DNA of 64,000 bases, taken from Variovorax sp. ZS18.2.2. Its GTDB lineage: Bacteria; Pseudomonadota; Gammaproteobacteria; Burkholderiales; Burkholderiaceae_C. Positions 8,642 through 17,188 of the stretch are shown piece by piece. The DNA lies in assembly GCF_024701975.1 (NCBI RefSeq), contig NZ_JANLNM010000010.1, positions 208,841-272,840 on the forward strand. The letters are read 5' to 3'. The position numbers and the translations under genes are program-made. Every line of letters starts with the position of its first letter. The first letter of the stretch is position 1. Under the pieces are notes generated by a model that was not told the DNA's origin, made no database searches, and saw only the letters and a list, made by a program, of their open reading frames with translations.

Positions 8642-9574
8642 CTAGTCCTCGAAGAAGCTGACGGGCAACCCAGGCGTATCGACGCGCATCGAGATCACGG
8701 TGCCCGATGCGGGAAGCCGCTCGATCTCCGCCGCAGGCCGCCCCTTGCGACCGCTGGTGACGAACAACGTCTTCAGATCGTCGCCACCAAAGCACGGCAT
8801 GGTCGGACATTGAACAGGCACGGGCACCGAGGCCACGATTTCACCGGACGGCGCAAAGCGCAGCAGCTGCGCGCCTTCGAACATGGCGACCCAGTAGTGA
8901 CCCTCTGCATCGACCGTCGCACCATCGGGACGGCCTTCGTAGCGAACGGACGAATCGGGCGTCCAGCCTTCAGGCTTGGCATCGAACTGGTGGAACACGC
9001 GGGCGTGCGAGAGCGCGTTGGCTTCGGCGTCCCAGTCCCACGCGCACACCACGTGCGCGGCGGTGTCGGCCCAGTAGAGGGTGCGTGCGTCGGGGGAGAA
9101 CGCGAGGCCGTTGGCGGTGGTGGACTCGTTGGCCATCTGCGAAAGCGTGGGCGCGATGTCGGTGCCGGGGCGCGCATCGAAGCAGTAGAGCGCGGCGTTG
9201 GCGCGGTCTTTCGCCTCGTTGAGCGAACCGCCCCAGAAGCGCCCGAGCGGGTCGCACTTGCCGTCGTTGAAACGCATGGTGCGCACGTCGTGCTCCACGC
9301 GCGCCATCGCGACCAGTTCACCGCCCCATTCGCGCGCACGGTAGATACCGTCGCGCAGCGCGATCACGAGGCCGCCGCTTTTGGCCGGCGCCATGCAGCC
9401 GGGTTCGGTGGAGAGCGCCCATCGCTCGACCGTGGCGGATGGCGTTCCGATGTCGCCGCGCGTTCGCAACACGGCGCGGCCCGGAATGTCGAGCCAGTAG
9501 AGGGCGCGTTCTTCAGGGTGCCAGAACGGCGATTCGCCGAGCGCGCAGAGGCTGTCTTCGATGGAGGTCCACAT
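8642..9574 (-). CDS. SMP-30/gluconolactonase family lactonase
   Basis: A 310-residue six-bladed beta-propeller of the SMP-30/gluconolaconase/LRE family. Metal-ligand regions are visible: the N-terminal glutamate in LGESPFWHPEE, the asparagine region FNDGKCDPLGRFWGGS, and the aspartate in GRPDGATVDAEGHYWVA. Such enzymes hydrolyse sugar lactones in oxidative sugar pathways with a divalent metal. No signal peptide, so cytoplasmic. It stands alone: neighbours are the LysR gene (104 bp) and the amtB terminator, so the substrate cannot be told from context. Confidence 0.87.
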   Translation of the reverse strand: MWTSIEDSLCALGESPFWHPEERALYWLDIPGRAVLRTRGDIGTPSATVERWALSTEPGCMAPAKSGGLVIALRDGIYRAREWGGELVAMARVEHDVRTMRFNDGKCDPLGRFWGGSLNEAKDRANAALYCFDARPGTDIAPTLSQMANESTTANGLAFSPDARTLYWADTAAHVVCAWDWDAEANALSHARVFHQFDAKPEGWTPDSSVRYEGRPDGATVDAEGHYWVAMFEGAQLLRFAPSGEIVASVPVPVQCPTMPCFGGDDLKTLFVTSGRKGRPAAEIERLPASGTVISMRVDTPGLPVSFFED

Positions 9575-9613
9575 GGTGTGGCGATTGTGCCCCTCGCGAT
9601 GACGGCGACGGGC

Positions 9614-9650
9614 AAAAAAAAGCCCGCTGGCGCCGGAGCGCTCGCGGGCT
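9614..9650 (-). terminator. Rho-independent terminator after amtB
   Basis: On the minus strand AGCCCGC, a 16-base spacer and GCGGGCT form a 7-bp stem (with extra pairing possible inside the spacer), directly followed by eight T residues. It lies about 110 bp past the amtB stop and before the lactonase start, so it should end the porin-glnK-amtB transcript. Confidence 0.8.
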
Positions 9651-9729
9651 GAACATCCAAAGGAGACCTCGCTTGAAAACTCGTGACGAAGAATTGTTCT
9701 TGTGAAGAAAAAGGATGGTGGTCATCCGG

Positions 9730-9755
9730 CTGCGAAGCCCCGGAGGGCTCCGCAG
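9730..9755 (-). other. Hairpin just after amtB
   Basis: CTGCGAAGCCC and GGGCTCCGCAG can pair over 11 positions with one mismatch and a 4-base loop, immediately after the amtB stop. No T-run follows, so it is more likely an mRNA 3'-end stabiliser or a weak terminator in front of the strong one at 9614-9650. Confidence 0.45.
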
Positions 9756-9762
9756 TGGCCGA

Positions 9763-11304
9763 TCAACGGTTGTAGGCAGTCTCGCCGTGGGCGGAGATGT
9801 CGAGGCCTTCGCGCTCTTCTTCTTCCGACACACGCAGGCCGATGGTGAGGTCGGCGATCTTGAAGGCGATGAACGCCACCACGCCCGACCAGACGATGGT
9901 CAGCAGCACGCCCTTCAGCTGGATCCAGACCTGGGCACCGATGCCGTTGGACACGACGCTGGCCGTGACCCAGTCGCCCACGAGGCCGGGGCCGCCGAGT
10001 GCCTGGGTGTTGAACACGCCGGTGAGCAGCGCGCCGACGATACCGCCGACACCGTGCACGCCGAACACGTCGAGCGAGTCGTCCGCGCCGAGCAGCTTCT
10101 TCAGACCGTTGACGCCCCAGAGGCAGGCAAAGCCGGCGACGAAGCCGATCACGAGGGCACCCATCAGGCCGACGTTGCCGGCGGCCGGGGTGATGGCCAC
10201 GAGGCCTGCAACGGCACCCGAGGCGGCACCCAGCATCGAGGCCTTGCCGCGCATCAGCGCTTCACCGATGCACCATGCGAGCACGGCAGCGGCGGTGGCC
10301 GAGAAGGTGTTCATGAAGGCGAGCACGGCGCTGGTGCCGGCTTCGAGGGCCGAACCTGCGTTGAAGCCGAACCAGCCGACCCACAGCAGCGAGGCGCCGA
10401 CCATGGTGAGCGTGAGCGAGTGCGGCGTGAAGGCTTCCTTGCCGTAGCCCACGCGCTTGCCGATCACGAAGGCGCCCACGAGGCCGGCGACGGCTGCGTT
10501 GATGTGCACCACGGTGCCGCCTGCGAAGTCCAGCGCGCCCCATTGCCAGATCAGGCCGGCCTTGGCGTTCTGTGCGTCCACCACGTTGGCGGCGGTGTAG
10601 GCGTCAGGGCCCATCCAGAACCAGACCATGTGGGCCAGCGGTGCGTAGCTGAAGGTGAACCAGATCACCATGAACAGCAGCACGGCCGAGAACTTGGCGC
10701 GTTCCGCAAAGGCGCCCACGATCAGGCAGCAGGTGATGCCGGCGAACGTGGCCTGGAAGGCGGCGAACAGCAGCTCGGGGATGTAGACGCCCTTGCTGAA
10801 GGTTGCACCAGCGGCGAACACGCCGGTGGCCGGATCGAAGATCCCCTTCATGAAGAGCCGGTCGAATCCGCCGAAGAAGGCGTTCCCCTCGGTGAAGGCA
10901 ATGCTGTAGCCGTAGATGAGCCACAGCACCACGATCAGCGAGAAGGTGACCATCACCTGCATCAGCACCGACAGCATGTTCTTGCTGCGGACCAGGCCGC
11001 CGTAGAACAGCGCGAGGCCGGGGATGGTCATCATGATGACGAGCAGCGTGGACAGCATCATCCAGCTGGTGTCGCCCTTGTTGAAGGACGGCGCGGGTGC
11101 GGCAGCAGGGGCTGCTTCGGCCGCGGCGGGTGCTGCTGCGGCAGCGGCAGGCGCTGCAGCAGCGGGAGCGGCCGCGGGTGCTGCGGCAGCCGGCGCGGAT
11201 GCGGCGGGCGCTGCAGCAGGCGCGGCGGGCGTCTGTGCGAAGCCGGTCGTGCCGGCGGCGAGAACGCTCAGGCCGAGCGCAAGAGAGACAAGCAGTTTTT
11301 TCAT
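9763..11304 (-). CDS. amtB: Ammonium transporter AmtB with Ala/Pro-rich leader
   Basis: A 513-residue ammonium channel. A signal peptide (MKKLLVSLALGLSVLAAG, cut near GFAQ) is followed by about 50 residues made almost entirely of Ala and Pro, then the Amt fold with eleven membrane segments from about residue 80 (SWMMLSTLLVIMMTIPGLAL). Conserved parts include FYGGLVRSKN and the HINAAVAGLVGAF region with the pore histidine. It takes up ammonium across the inner membrane and is blocked by GlnK. It follows glnK by 28 bp on the same strand. The Ala/Pro stretch is common in betaproteobacterial AmtB and probably a periplasmic spacer. Confidence 0.94.
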   Translation of the reverse strand: MKKLLVSLALGLSVLAAGTTGFAQTPAAPAAAPAASAPAAAAPAAAPAAAAPAAAAAAPAAAEAAPAAAPAPSFNKGDTSWMMLSTLLVIMMTIPGLALFYGGLVRSKNMLSVLMQVMVTFSLIVVLWLIYGYSIAFTEGNAFFGGFDRLFMKGIFDPATGVFAAGATFSKGVYIPELLFAAFQATFAGITCCLIVGAFAERAKFSAVLLFMVIWFTFSYAPLAHMVWFWMGPDAYTAANVVDAQNAKAGLIWQWGALDFAGGTVVHINAAVAGLVGAFVIGKRVGYGKEAFTPHSLTLTMVGASLLWVGWFGFNAGSALEAGTSAVLAFMNTFSATAAAVLAWCIGEALMRGKASMLGAASGAVAGLVAITPAAGNVGLMGALVIGFVAGFACLWGVNGLKKLLGADDSLDVFGVHGVGGIVGALLTGVFNTQALGGPGLVGDWVTASVVSNGIGAQVWIQLKGVLLTIVWSGVVAFIAFKIADLTIGLRVSEEEEREGLDISAHGETAYNR

Positions 11305-11332
11305 AGTCGTTGTTCTTTAGTGCCAAACACGA

Positions 11333-11671
11333 TCAGAGGGCTTCGCGGCCCGTTTCGCCGGTGCGGATGCGTACGACCTGCTCGAGGTTGTAGACAAAGA
11401 TCTTTCCGTCGCCGATCTTGCCGGTGCGCGCGGCACCTTCGACGGCTTCGATCACGCGATCGACCAGGTCGTCGGAGACGGCCGCTTCGATCTTGACCTT
11501 GGGCAGGAAGTCGACCACGTACTCCGCGCCGCGGTAGAGCTCGGTGTGGCCCTTCTGGCGGCCGAAGCCCTTCACTTCGGTGACGGTGATCCCCTGCACG
11601 CCGATCGCCGAGAGTGCTTCACGCACTTCGTCGAGCTTGAACGGTTTGATGATGGCTGTGACCAGCTTCAT
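11333..11671 (-). CDS. glnK: P-II nitrogen regulatory protein GlnK
   Basis: A 112-residue P-II protein starting MKLVTAIIKPFKLDEVREAL. Tyr51, the uridylylation site, lies in LYRGAEYVVDFLPK on the T-loop, and the C-terminal ATP-site stretch GKIGDGKIFV is intact. It senses ATP/ADP and 2-oxoglutarate and plugs AmtB when nitrogen is plentiful. GlnK rather than GlnB is inferred from the amtB neighbour 28 bp downstream. AAGGAG sits upstream of the ATG. Transcription probably comes from the sigma-54-like promoter upstream of the porin gene, since the 65-bp gap to the porin holds only a hairpin. Confidence 0.94.
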   Translation of the reverse strand: MKLVTAIIKPFKLDEVREALSAIGVQGITVTEVKGFGRQKGHTELYRGAEYVVDFLPKVKIEAAVSDDLVDRVIEAVEGAARTGKIGDGKIFVYNLEQVVRIRTGETGREAL

Positions 11672-11701
11672 GTGAACTTCTCCTTTGGATGGAAATGGGA
11701 T

Positions 11702-11724
11702 GGTGCGGCAGCTTGGGCCGCACC
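11702..11724 (-). other. Hairpin between porin gene and glnK
   Basis: GGTGCGGC and GCCGCACC form a perfect 8-bp stem with a 7-base loop, right after the porin stop. No U-tract follows on the minus strand, so it may attenuate or process the porin-glnK transcript rather than stop it. Confidence 0.5.
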
Positions 11725-11736
11725 TCGTTGTTTTAT

Positions 11737-12606
11737 TTAGAGCGTCTTCGTCAGCGTGAGGATGAAGCGCGCCTTGTTCGGCGAGTAGTAGGTGGGGCTG
11801 AAGGTGCCGAAGTCGGGGATCTCGAGGCCCGGGTTCGCCACGACCTGGTAGTTCGTCTTCTTGTTGGCGCCCTGCACCGAGCCGGTGAGCGACAGGCCGT
11901 TGCCGAAGTCGTACGAGGCGCCGACGTTGTAGTCGACGTAGCTCTTGTAGCCGAGGCTGCGGATGTCGCTGGACATGTTCGTGAAGCCGACGGCCGCCTT
12001 CAGCGTGACCTTGGGCACGATTTCCTTGCTGTACGCGAGGTTCAGGTAGCCGGTGTTCTGGCCCTTCAGGCCCGAGCCGAGCTTGTTGCCGGCGTAGCCG
12101 AAGTAGTCCTTGGAGACGGTGTGCGAGTACTTGGCGGTGAACGAACCGATGGTTTCGGTGGCGAAGGTGGCGCCGATGTAGAGCTCGGTGGTGTTGCCCA
12201 CGGAGTTGCCCGGGTAGATGTAGGTGAGCGCACCGACGTCCAGATCGACCGGACCGGCCTTGAACTTGTAGCCACCGTACAGGTCGGTCTCGATGCTGTT
12301 GCCCTTGAGCCAGTTGACGCTCGAGTTCCAGTTGCCCACGTAGAAGCCGCTGTCGCCGAAGGCGTAGTCGAAACCGCCCTGGATGGCGGGCTTGAAGCCC
12401 TTGGTCTTGGCGTAGTCGTTGCGGCCGATCATGTCCTGGTCCTGGCCACGGAACTTGTAGTTGCTGGTCAGTGAGATGTTGCCGGTCAGCGAGGGGGCCG
12501 GGGCGGGCGCCGGATCCGCCGGAGCTGTCTGCGCCAGGGCGGCGCCCGACGTGGTCAATGCAGTGGCCAGAACGATCAGCGCCTGAGCGGCGGAACGGTG
12601 CGTCAT
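11737..12606 (-). CDS. TorF-family putative porin
   Basis: A 289-residue outer-membrane protein: a signal peptide (MTHRSAAQALIVLATALTTS, cut near ALAQ), a short Pro/Ala linker, then alternating beta-strand pattern opening with LTGNISLTSNYKFRGQDQD and ending in a terminal aromatic/hydrophobic strand RFILTLTKTL. This matches the conserved TorF family often found next to glnK-amtB in betaproteobacteria. It is likely a passive channel, perhaps for nitrogen compounds given the neighbours and the promoter type; no substrate can be read from the sequence. GAGGAG upstream supports the start. Confidence 0.85.
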   Translation of the reverse strand: MTHRSAAQALIVLATALTTSGAALAQTAPADPAPAPAPSLTGNISLTSNYKFRGQDQDMIGRNDYAKTKGFKPAIQGGFDYAFGDSGFYVGNWNSSVNWLKGNSIETDLYGGYKFKAGPVDLDVGALTYIYPGNSVGNTTELYIGATFATETIGSFTAKYSHTVSKDYFGYAGNKLGSGLKGQNTGYLNLAYSKEIVPKVTLKAAVGFTNMSSDIRSLGYKSYVDYNVGASYDFGNGLSLTGSVQGANKKTNYQVVANPGLEIPDFGTFSPTYYSPNKARFILTLTKTL

Positions 12607-12654
12607 CGGGAAACTCCTCGCAAGTAAGTAAGTGTTGTGGGACCTGACACGCTC

Positions 12655-12672
12655 AAAGCAGGGAGCGTGCCA
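12655..12672 (-). promoter_or_regulatory. Sigma-54-type promoter for porin-glnK-amtB
   Basis: On the minus strand TGGCACGCTCCCTGCTTT matches the -24/-12 consensus TGGCAC-N5-TTGC at all but one position of the core, with exactly ten bases between GG and GC. A start site about 12 bases further would give a leader of about 40 bases before the porin ATG at 12606. This fits nitrogen control through RpoN and NtrC. Confidence 0.65.
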
Positions 12673-12756
12673 AAGTGCACGAATACGGCCCGTACCAGAG
12701 GGAACGAGCGGCCGCCGATGAGCGCCAATTCGTTACAAGGAATGTTTCGATCGGTT

Positions 12757-12810
12757 GCAGGCACCAGCGTGCCGCGCGGCCGTGGGTCAACAAAAGATGG
12801 ATGCACCATC
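12757..12810. promoter_or_regulatory. Possible NtrC enhancer half-sites
   Basis: GCACCA at 12761-12766 and TGCACC at 12802-12807 resemble halves of the NtrC site (TGCACC-N5-GGTGCA). The second lies in a palindrome AAGATGG-ATGCA-CCATCTT. They are 90-140 bp upstream of the sigma-54-type promoter, a usual enhancer distance. No complete dyad is present, so this is tentative. Confidence 0.35.
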
Positions 12811-12828
12811 TTGGGGAGAGAGGGAAGA

Positions 12829-13060
12829 ATGAGTCTGTCTTTGGTGCAAAGCCGTGCTTTGCTAGGGCTGGAAGCGGCCGATGTCACGGTCGAGGTGCAT
12901 CTGGCGAACGGTTTGCCCAGTTTCACGCTCGTCGGGCTGGCGGAGACCGAGGTGAAGGAATCGCGCGACCGCGTGCGCTCGGCCATCCAGAACGCGGGGC
13001 TGGAGTTTCCAAACAATAAAAAGATCGTGGTCAGCCTTGCGCCGGCCGACTTGCCCAAGG
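12829..13060 (+). pseudogene. comM: comM (yifB) 5' fragment, cut by the Tn7-like element
   Basis: The ATG at 12829 opens MSLSLVQSRALLGLEAADVT, the start of the YifB/ComM Mg-chelatase-like AAA+ ATPase, a helicase that helps integrate DNA during natural transformation. The reading stays family-like to LAPADLPK and then leaves the family at 13061. The next residues of the gene (DSGRFDLPIALGIL) are found at 49090 onward. Joining base 13060 to base 49090 restores the frame exactly. The gene is split by the 36-kb transposon and certainly inactive. Confidence 0.93.
13056..13060. repeat. Target-site duplication, left copy (CAAGG)
   Basis: CAAGG ends the comM 5' fragment and appears again at 49085-49089 before the rest of comM. 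Five base pairs is the duplication length of Tn7-family transposons. Confidence 0.9.
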
Positions 13061-13120
13061 TATCACCGAAAACGCTATTCAGGAATAGAAAGCGATGTTC
13101 GAGAAAAGAAAGCGATTTCT
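13061..13120. repeat. Left transposon end with three TnsB-site-like repeats
   Basis: After the terminus, GAAAACGCTATTC (13068), GAAAGCGATGTTC (13088) and GAAAGCGATTTCT (13108) follow at exact 20-bp spacing. Repeated 13-22 bp sites at the ends are how TnsB binds Tn7-family termini. Confidence 0.75.
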
Positions 13121-13172
13121 GCGAATACCATAGCCCTCCATCGTCGACGCCGATTCAGGCCGAGGAGGACGC

Positions 13173-15023
13173 GTGGTAAGAGCATTCGGAGTGAACGCCC
13201 AGCAGAAGCGGAAGCCAATCCACCTGCTAAAGGCACTGAATATTCCTGCAGGTGCCTGGCAACTCTTCTGGTTCGGCCGTCTCACCGACAGCCCGAATGC
13301 TAAGCAAACGCCCTTTATCCGGGCATATCTGGCCCGCGTCGAGTTGTTGGAAGGCCAAATCGTTGACCGACTACCGGATGTGGTGCATGTCGACCTTCCG
13401 GTCTCAGATCTCCCGGCATTGCCACTCGGCACCGTCTTCGCCGATCGACTCATCATCCCAGCAATGCCGTTGCACCCCACTGCGACGTGGGAGGACATCA
13501 CAGTCGACCTTACGCGCCAAAATCTTCGTCTCGTTGAGCGAGTCGCACTTGAGCCAGACGGCAGACGATTCTTGCCTCGCGGGCGACGCACCCCTGTAGG
13601 GGATCAGGAATACGAGGGCCTCCTGCTGACGGCCGGAGACAACGCCAACCCCCACGCCTTTGTCTTCCCCTGCACAACCATCTTCCAATTCTTCTGGGCG
13701 CGTTCCAGTAAGTGGGCCCAACTCATGGTCGATGGGCGCTTTGTCGACTACAACCGCTACATATTCGACGCAAGAAAATCGTACTTGAGCAGTGATGGCC
13801 GCGAGGCCCGACTCTGGCTCAGACAGTGGATGCTAGACGACGATGCTGCGTTCATTGCAACGCTGGCGTTCGACGAATATGCGCTCGGCGCCGGCGCTGA
13901 CATTTACAGGTATCTTGCTCAAGCGCCTCGCGAAACGGATCGCCGATGCATTCGCGCGCTGCCGCCCTACCAAGGCCATATCCCACTACGCGTGTTGCAG
14001 CAGCCGATCACGACCAGGCATGGTCCAGCCATGCTGATTCAATGCATCTCGAACTGCGGCTATACCCCCTCGATCAAGGAATTGAAGTTCGATAGAGACA
14101 ACGATGGACGAACCATTGACGAGGTCGCGCACGGCGACCAAGGCGACAAGCTACCCATAAACCGGCCCCAGTTCGGCGGGCCGCCTGTGACGTTGCTCGA
14201 TCAATCAGCCACGATGACGAGCGACCCACATGCCAGTCAGAAAGGCTCCATTGAAATCAGCATGGCGCATCTTTCGGACTCACTCCCAGGATTGAGCTTC
14301 ATCAGCGTGGAAAAGCTCCCGCAAACGGATACACAGTACGTCAATCAACAAGAGGCCGTGATCCGGCTACAGCAGTGGGCCGAAGAGATCTCAACCTTGA
14401 CAGATGCTCTGTCGTCGGGAGATCTGGCACCAGAAGGATTGATCCGGGGAGAGAATCACACAGACGCCTTCGATAGCGACGACATCACACCTGTTCGCGG
14501 CGATATCAGCGAGCTTGCTCATGCACTGCTTTCCGGCGAGCATTTTGAGGTCCTGGATGGAGAAGCCAAATGGACAGCAGAGCCCTCACTAGTTGTCATG
14601 CCGCGGCAACAAGGCTACTATTTTCCGGTTCCCGCCCTGGTCGATGGCATGGCCTTGGCTTGGCTCTATCGCGATGAGGAAAAATTGTTCCGTAAGCGGG
14701 CCCTGTGCATTCGCGTCACCTTCACACGGGAACGATCTGGCCGCTCGATTACGCGTTACCTGCTGGACTTTGAGCCAAGAGCAACTGGTGGAACCTTCCG
14801 GCAAACGAGCATCCTTTTCTTCTGGAACATGGAAAATACTGCCCTTCCGGGAGAAGCCCGCTGCATACGCAACCTGGTGAAAGCGATCGCAAAGAAAGGA
14901 CAGGCCGGCATTCCCAAGGAAGCTATGGATGGCCTGGAAGGTAGAACTCGAAATCATCCGCCAACAGGTATGACGCCGCATCGTTTTTTGAAATCGATGC
15001 TAGAGGCAGTCGATCGAATGTGA
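13173..15023 (+). CDS. TnsE-like transposition protein (tentative)
   Basis: A 616-residue protein starting at a GTG with AGGAGG five bases upstream, 112 bp from the left transposon end. The last ~110 residues follow the pattern of the TnsE C-terminal domain: a hydrophobic strand pair (ITRYLLDFEPRATGG, then TSILFFW), a helix (CIRNLVKAIAKKG) and a late NHPPTG resembling the NHPKG region of Tn7 TnsE. The rest is not recognisable to me. In Tn7, TnsE directs insertion into replicating, often conjugal, DNA. Lying at the far end from tnsABC-tniQ is unusual. Alternative: an unrelated accessory protein of this transposon branch. Confidence 0.5.
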   Translation: MVRAFGVNAQQKRKPIHLLKALNIPAGAWQLFWFGRLTDSPNAKQTPFIRAYLARVELLEGQIVDRLPDVVHVDLPVSDLPALPLGTVFADRLIIPAMPLHPTATWEDITVDLTRQNLRLVERVALEPDGRRFLPRGRRTPVGDQEYEGLLLTAGDNANPHAFVFPCTTIFQFFWARSSKWAQLMVDGRFVDYNRYIFDARKSYLSSDGREARLWLRQWMLDDDAAFIATLAFDEYALGAGADIYRYLAQAPRETDRRCIRALPPYQGHIPLRVLQQPITTRHGPAMLIQCISNCGYTPSIKELKFDRDNDGRTIDEVAHGDQGDKLPINRPQFGGPPVTLLDQSATMTSDPHASQKGSIEISMAHLSDSLPGLSFISVEKLPQTDTQYVNQQEAVIRLQQWAEEISTLTDALSSGDLAPEGLIRGENHTDAFDSDDITPVRGDISELAHALLSGEHFEVLDGEAKWTAEPSLVVMPRQQGYYFPVPALVDGMALAWLYRDEEKLFRKRALCIRVTFTRERSGRSITRYLLDFEPRATGGTFRQTSILFFWNMENTALPGEARCIRNLVKAIAKKGQAGIPKEAMDGLEGRTRNHPPTGMTPHRFLKSMLEAVDRM

Positions 15024-15191
15024 CTACGCCCGTGCTCGAATCGCCTTCTCAGCCGCGCCACATCGGCCGGGCAAGCGCATCGTTGCCGACGCTTCAGCAG
15101 CCCTTCAGGGACGAAGCCTCAGGCTCGCACAGAATGCTTGGCGATGGCTCTTTCCGTTGCCCTTTCATCATCCTCGACTCCTCGCGCAACG

Positions 15192-16301
15192 ATGCTACCG
15201 CGCTTGGCGCATATCGACACGCTACGCGGGCTGCTGGTGGTGTTCGTCATCCTGCTGCATGCGAATCTGCGCATTCCATTCGGGCCACCGGAGCTGGCAC
15301 AGGTCCTCGGGTTGCGGCTCACGGGCATTCTTTTTCGCAGCGGCTACTACGCGGTGATCGTGTTCTTTGTCCTCTCGGGCTACCTGATCACGAGCGCATC
15401 GATTCGGCGTTGGGGCGATCTGTCGCAGGTTCGGCTGGAGGCCTTCTACCGCATGCGCGCCGCGCGCATCCTGCCGACTTTGTTGTTGCTGCTGGCGGTA
15501 CTGAGCGGGCTGCATCTGGCAGGTAGCACGTGGTTCGCGCTGGACGCGGATAAGGTGCCACTGTGGCGTGCGCTTCTGGCAGCGCTCGGACTGCACCTCA
15601 ACTGGCTGGAAGCGCAGGTCGGCTACCTGCCGGGGCCGTGGGGCGTACTGTGGTCACTGTCGGTGGAAGAGGCCTTCTATCTGATATTTCCCTTGCTTTG
15701 CGTGCTGAGCGGCAGCGAGCGCCGGCTGCGCCTGATGTTGCTCGTGCCGATCATGCTCGGCCCGCTCGCGCGCAGCGTATTCAGCGACAACGAACTGTGG
15801 CAGGACCATTCGTACCTGTCGGGCATGGACGGCATCGCCTTCGGTTGCCTCGCAGCGCTGCTCGCACACCGCGTGCCGAAGGTGCCGTCGGCTGCGGTGC
15901 AGCGACTGATGCTGCTCTCGGGCATAGTTTTGAGTGTGACAGTTTTCTGTTTTCGCAAGGAGGTGTTCCAGCTCGGCCTGACGCGCTTCAGCCTGCAGGT
16001 GACGCTGCTGGAACTGGGCATCGCGCTGCTGTTGGTGACGAGCCACTGGCGGCCGTGGAGGTGGTGCGGCATTGCGGCCACCGCGCCGCTGCGATGGTTC
16101 GGGCGCAACAGCTACGAGATCTATTTGACCCACATGTTCGTCGTGATTCCCGGTGCCTGGCTTTACCAGCAGGCCGGCGTGCCGGCTGCGTGGATTCCGC
16201 TGTGGTTCATGGCAACGGTCGCAGCTTCGGGCCTGCTAGGGCAAGCCGTGGCGCAATTTTTTTCCGAACCATTGAACCGAGCGTTCGGGCGTAGGGGTTG
16301 A
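15192..16301 (+). CDS. Acyltransferase family 3 membrane protein (OafA/YrhL type)
   Basis: A 369-residue integral membrane protein with about ten hydrophobic segments. The opening MLPRLAHIDTLRGLLVVFVI carries the family's LRG motif, and FFVLSGYLI and WSLSVEEAFYLIFPLL are further hallmarks of acyltransferase 3. Such proteins move acetyl or other acyl groups onto cell-surface sugars in the cytoplasmic membrane. In-frame starts at 15138 (TTG) and 15144 (ATG) would add up to 18 Ser-rich residues; none has a clear ribosome-binding site. High GC and intact, unlike the debris that follows. Substrate unknown. Confidence 0.85.
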   Translation: MLPRLAHIDTLRGLLVVFVILLHANLRIPFGPPELAQVLGLRLTGILFRSGYYAVIVFFVLSGYLITSASIRRWGDLSQVRLEAFYRMRAARILPTLLLLLAVLSGLHLAGSTWFALDADKVPLWRALLAALGLHLNWLEAQVGYLPGPWGVLWSLSVEEAFYLIFPLLCVLSGSERRLRLMLLVPIMLGPLARSVFSDNELWQDHSYLSGMDGIAFGCLAALLAHRVPKVPSAAVQRLMLLSGIVLSVTVFCFRKEVFQLGLTRFSLQVTLLELGIALLLVTSHWRPWRWCGIAATAPLRWFGRNSYEIYLTHMFVVIPGAWLYQQAGVPAAWIPLWFMATVAASGLLGQAVAQFFSEPLNRAFGRRG

Positions 16302-16305
16302 ACTC

Positions 16306-16966
16306 GTGTCGCACCTTCGCGCCGATGCCGCATTGATCGAGATGGCTGACGCGCTGTTGGCCTCATCGCGTGAAAAAACCGCGCAAGACAGCTCTTGCTC
16401 GAACTGTTCGAAGAACGGCATCAGCTCTACCAGATCGTCGTTGACACGTGAGGATGTACTTGATGAGACGCACAACGTGGCGGCTGCATCACAGAACGTC
16501 TGCTCGACTGACTTCGCTACGCAGCAGAGCGCAGCACTTGGTGGTCCGGCGTTCTACGCTTACTCGACCAACGACATGATCGATCAGTCGGCGGAATCAT
16601 CATGGACGTGGAGGCAACGGCGCACCGCACGCCGGAGGTTGACTCCACTCGCACGATGATTGCTCGTGTAGTGCAGCGCTTCGACATCAGGTCGCGACGG
16701 CTCGTGGGCGACACCGCGTACGGCATAGCCCCGCTGCTCGGCTGGACAGTCGAAGAGAAGCAGATCGAGCGCCACGCCCGTGTGCGTGGACAAGACGGTC
16801 CACAACGATGGACGTCTGTCGATTCGCGAGTTCCAGTGGCAGCCCGAGTGCAATGAATATGCTTGTCCTGAAGGCCGTACGCAGCGCAACGACCGACGGC
16901 AGTTCACGATGTCGCGCACTCACGTCACCAAGGCCGACACCGTTATTTATCGGGCGAGTCCAAGCA
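16306..16966 (+). pseudogene. IS1182-family transposase remnant
   Basis: Pieces of an IS1182-type transposase are spread over three frames: LLLELFEERHQLYQIVVDT near 16395, GGPAFYAYSTND near 16543, MDVEATAHRTPEVDST with RLVGDTAYG near 16602-16720, then REFQWQPECNEYACPEG and THVTKADTVIYRAS from about 16830 to 16960. Several frameshifts and a missing 3' third make it dead. The order and spacing match the family, so it decayed in place from one copy. Confidence 0.75.
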
Positions 16967-17188
16967 GACTGAATCGCCTGCGGAGTAAACCAAATAATCC
17001 TGCCACTCTCACACTCGATATAAACCTGCATGACTCTATTTCATTGCAAGCCCAAATTTCTAATTGGGAGCCTTGTTTTTGTGATTTTAGTTGTGCCCGT
17101 ACAAAATCGCAGTTTAATTGAAAAATTAATTTTTACCAATTTTCGATCTAATCCAAATCGGGTGGCGCATCAAAAATAAAGGTTGTTA

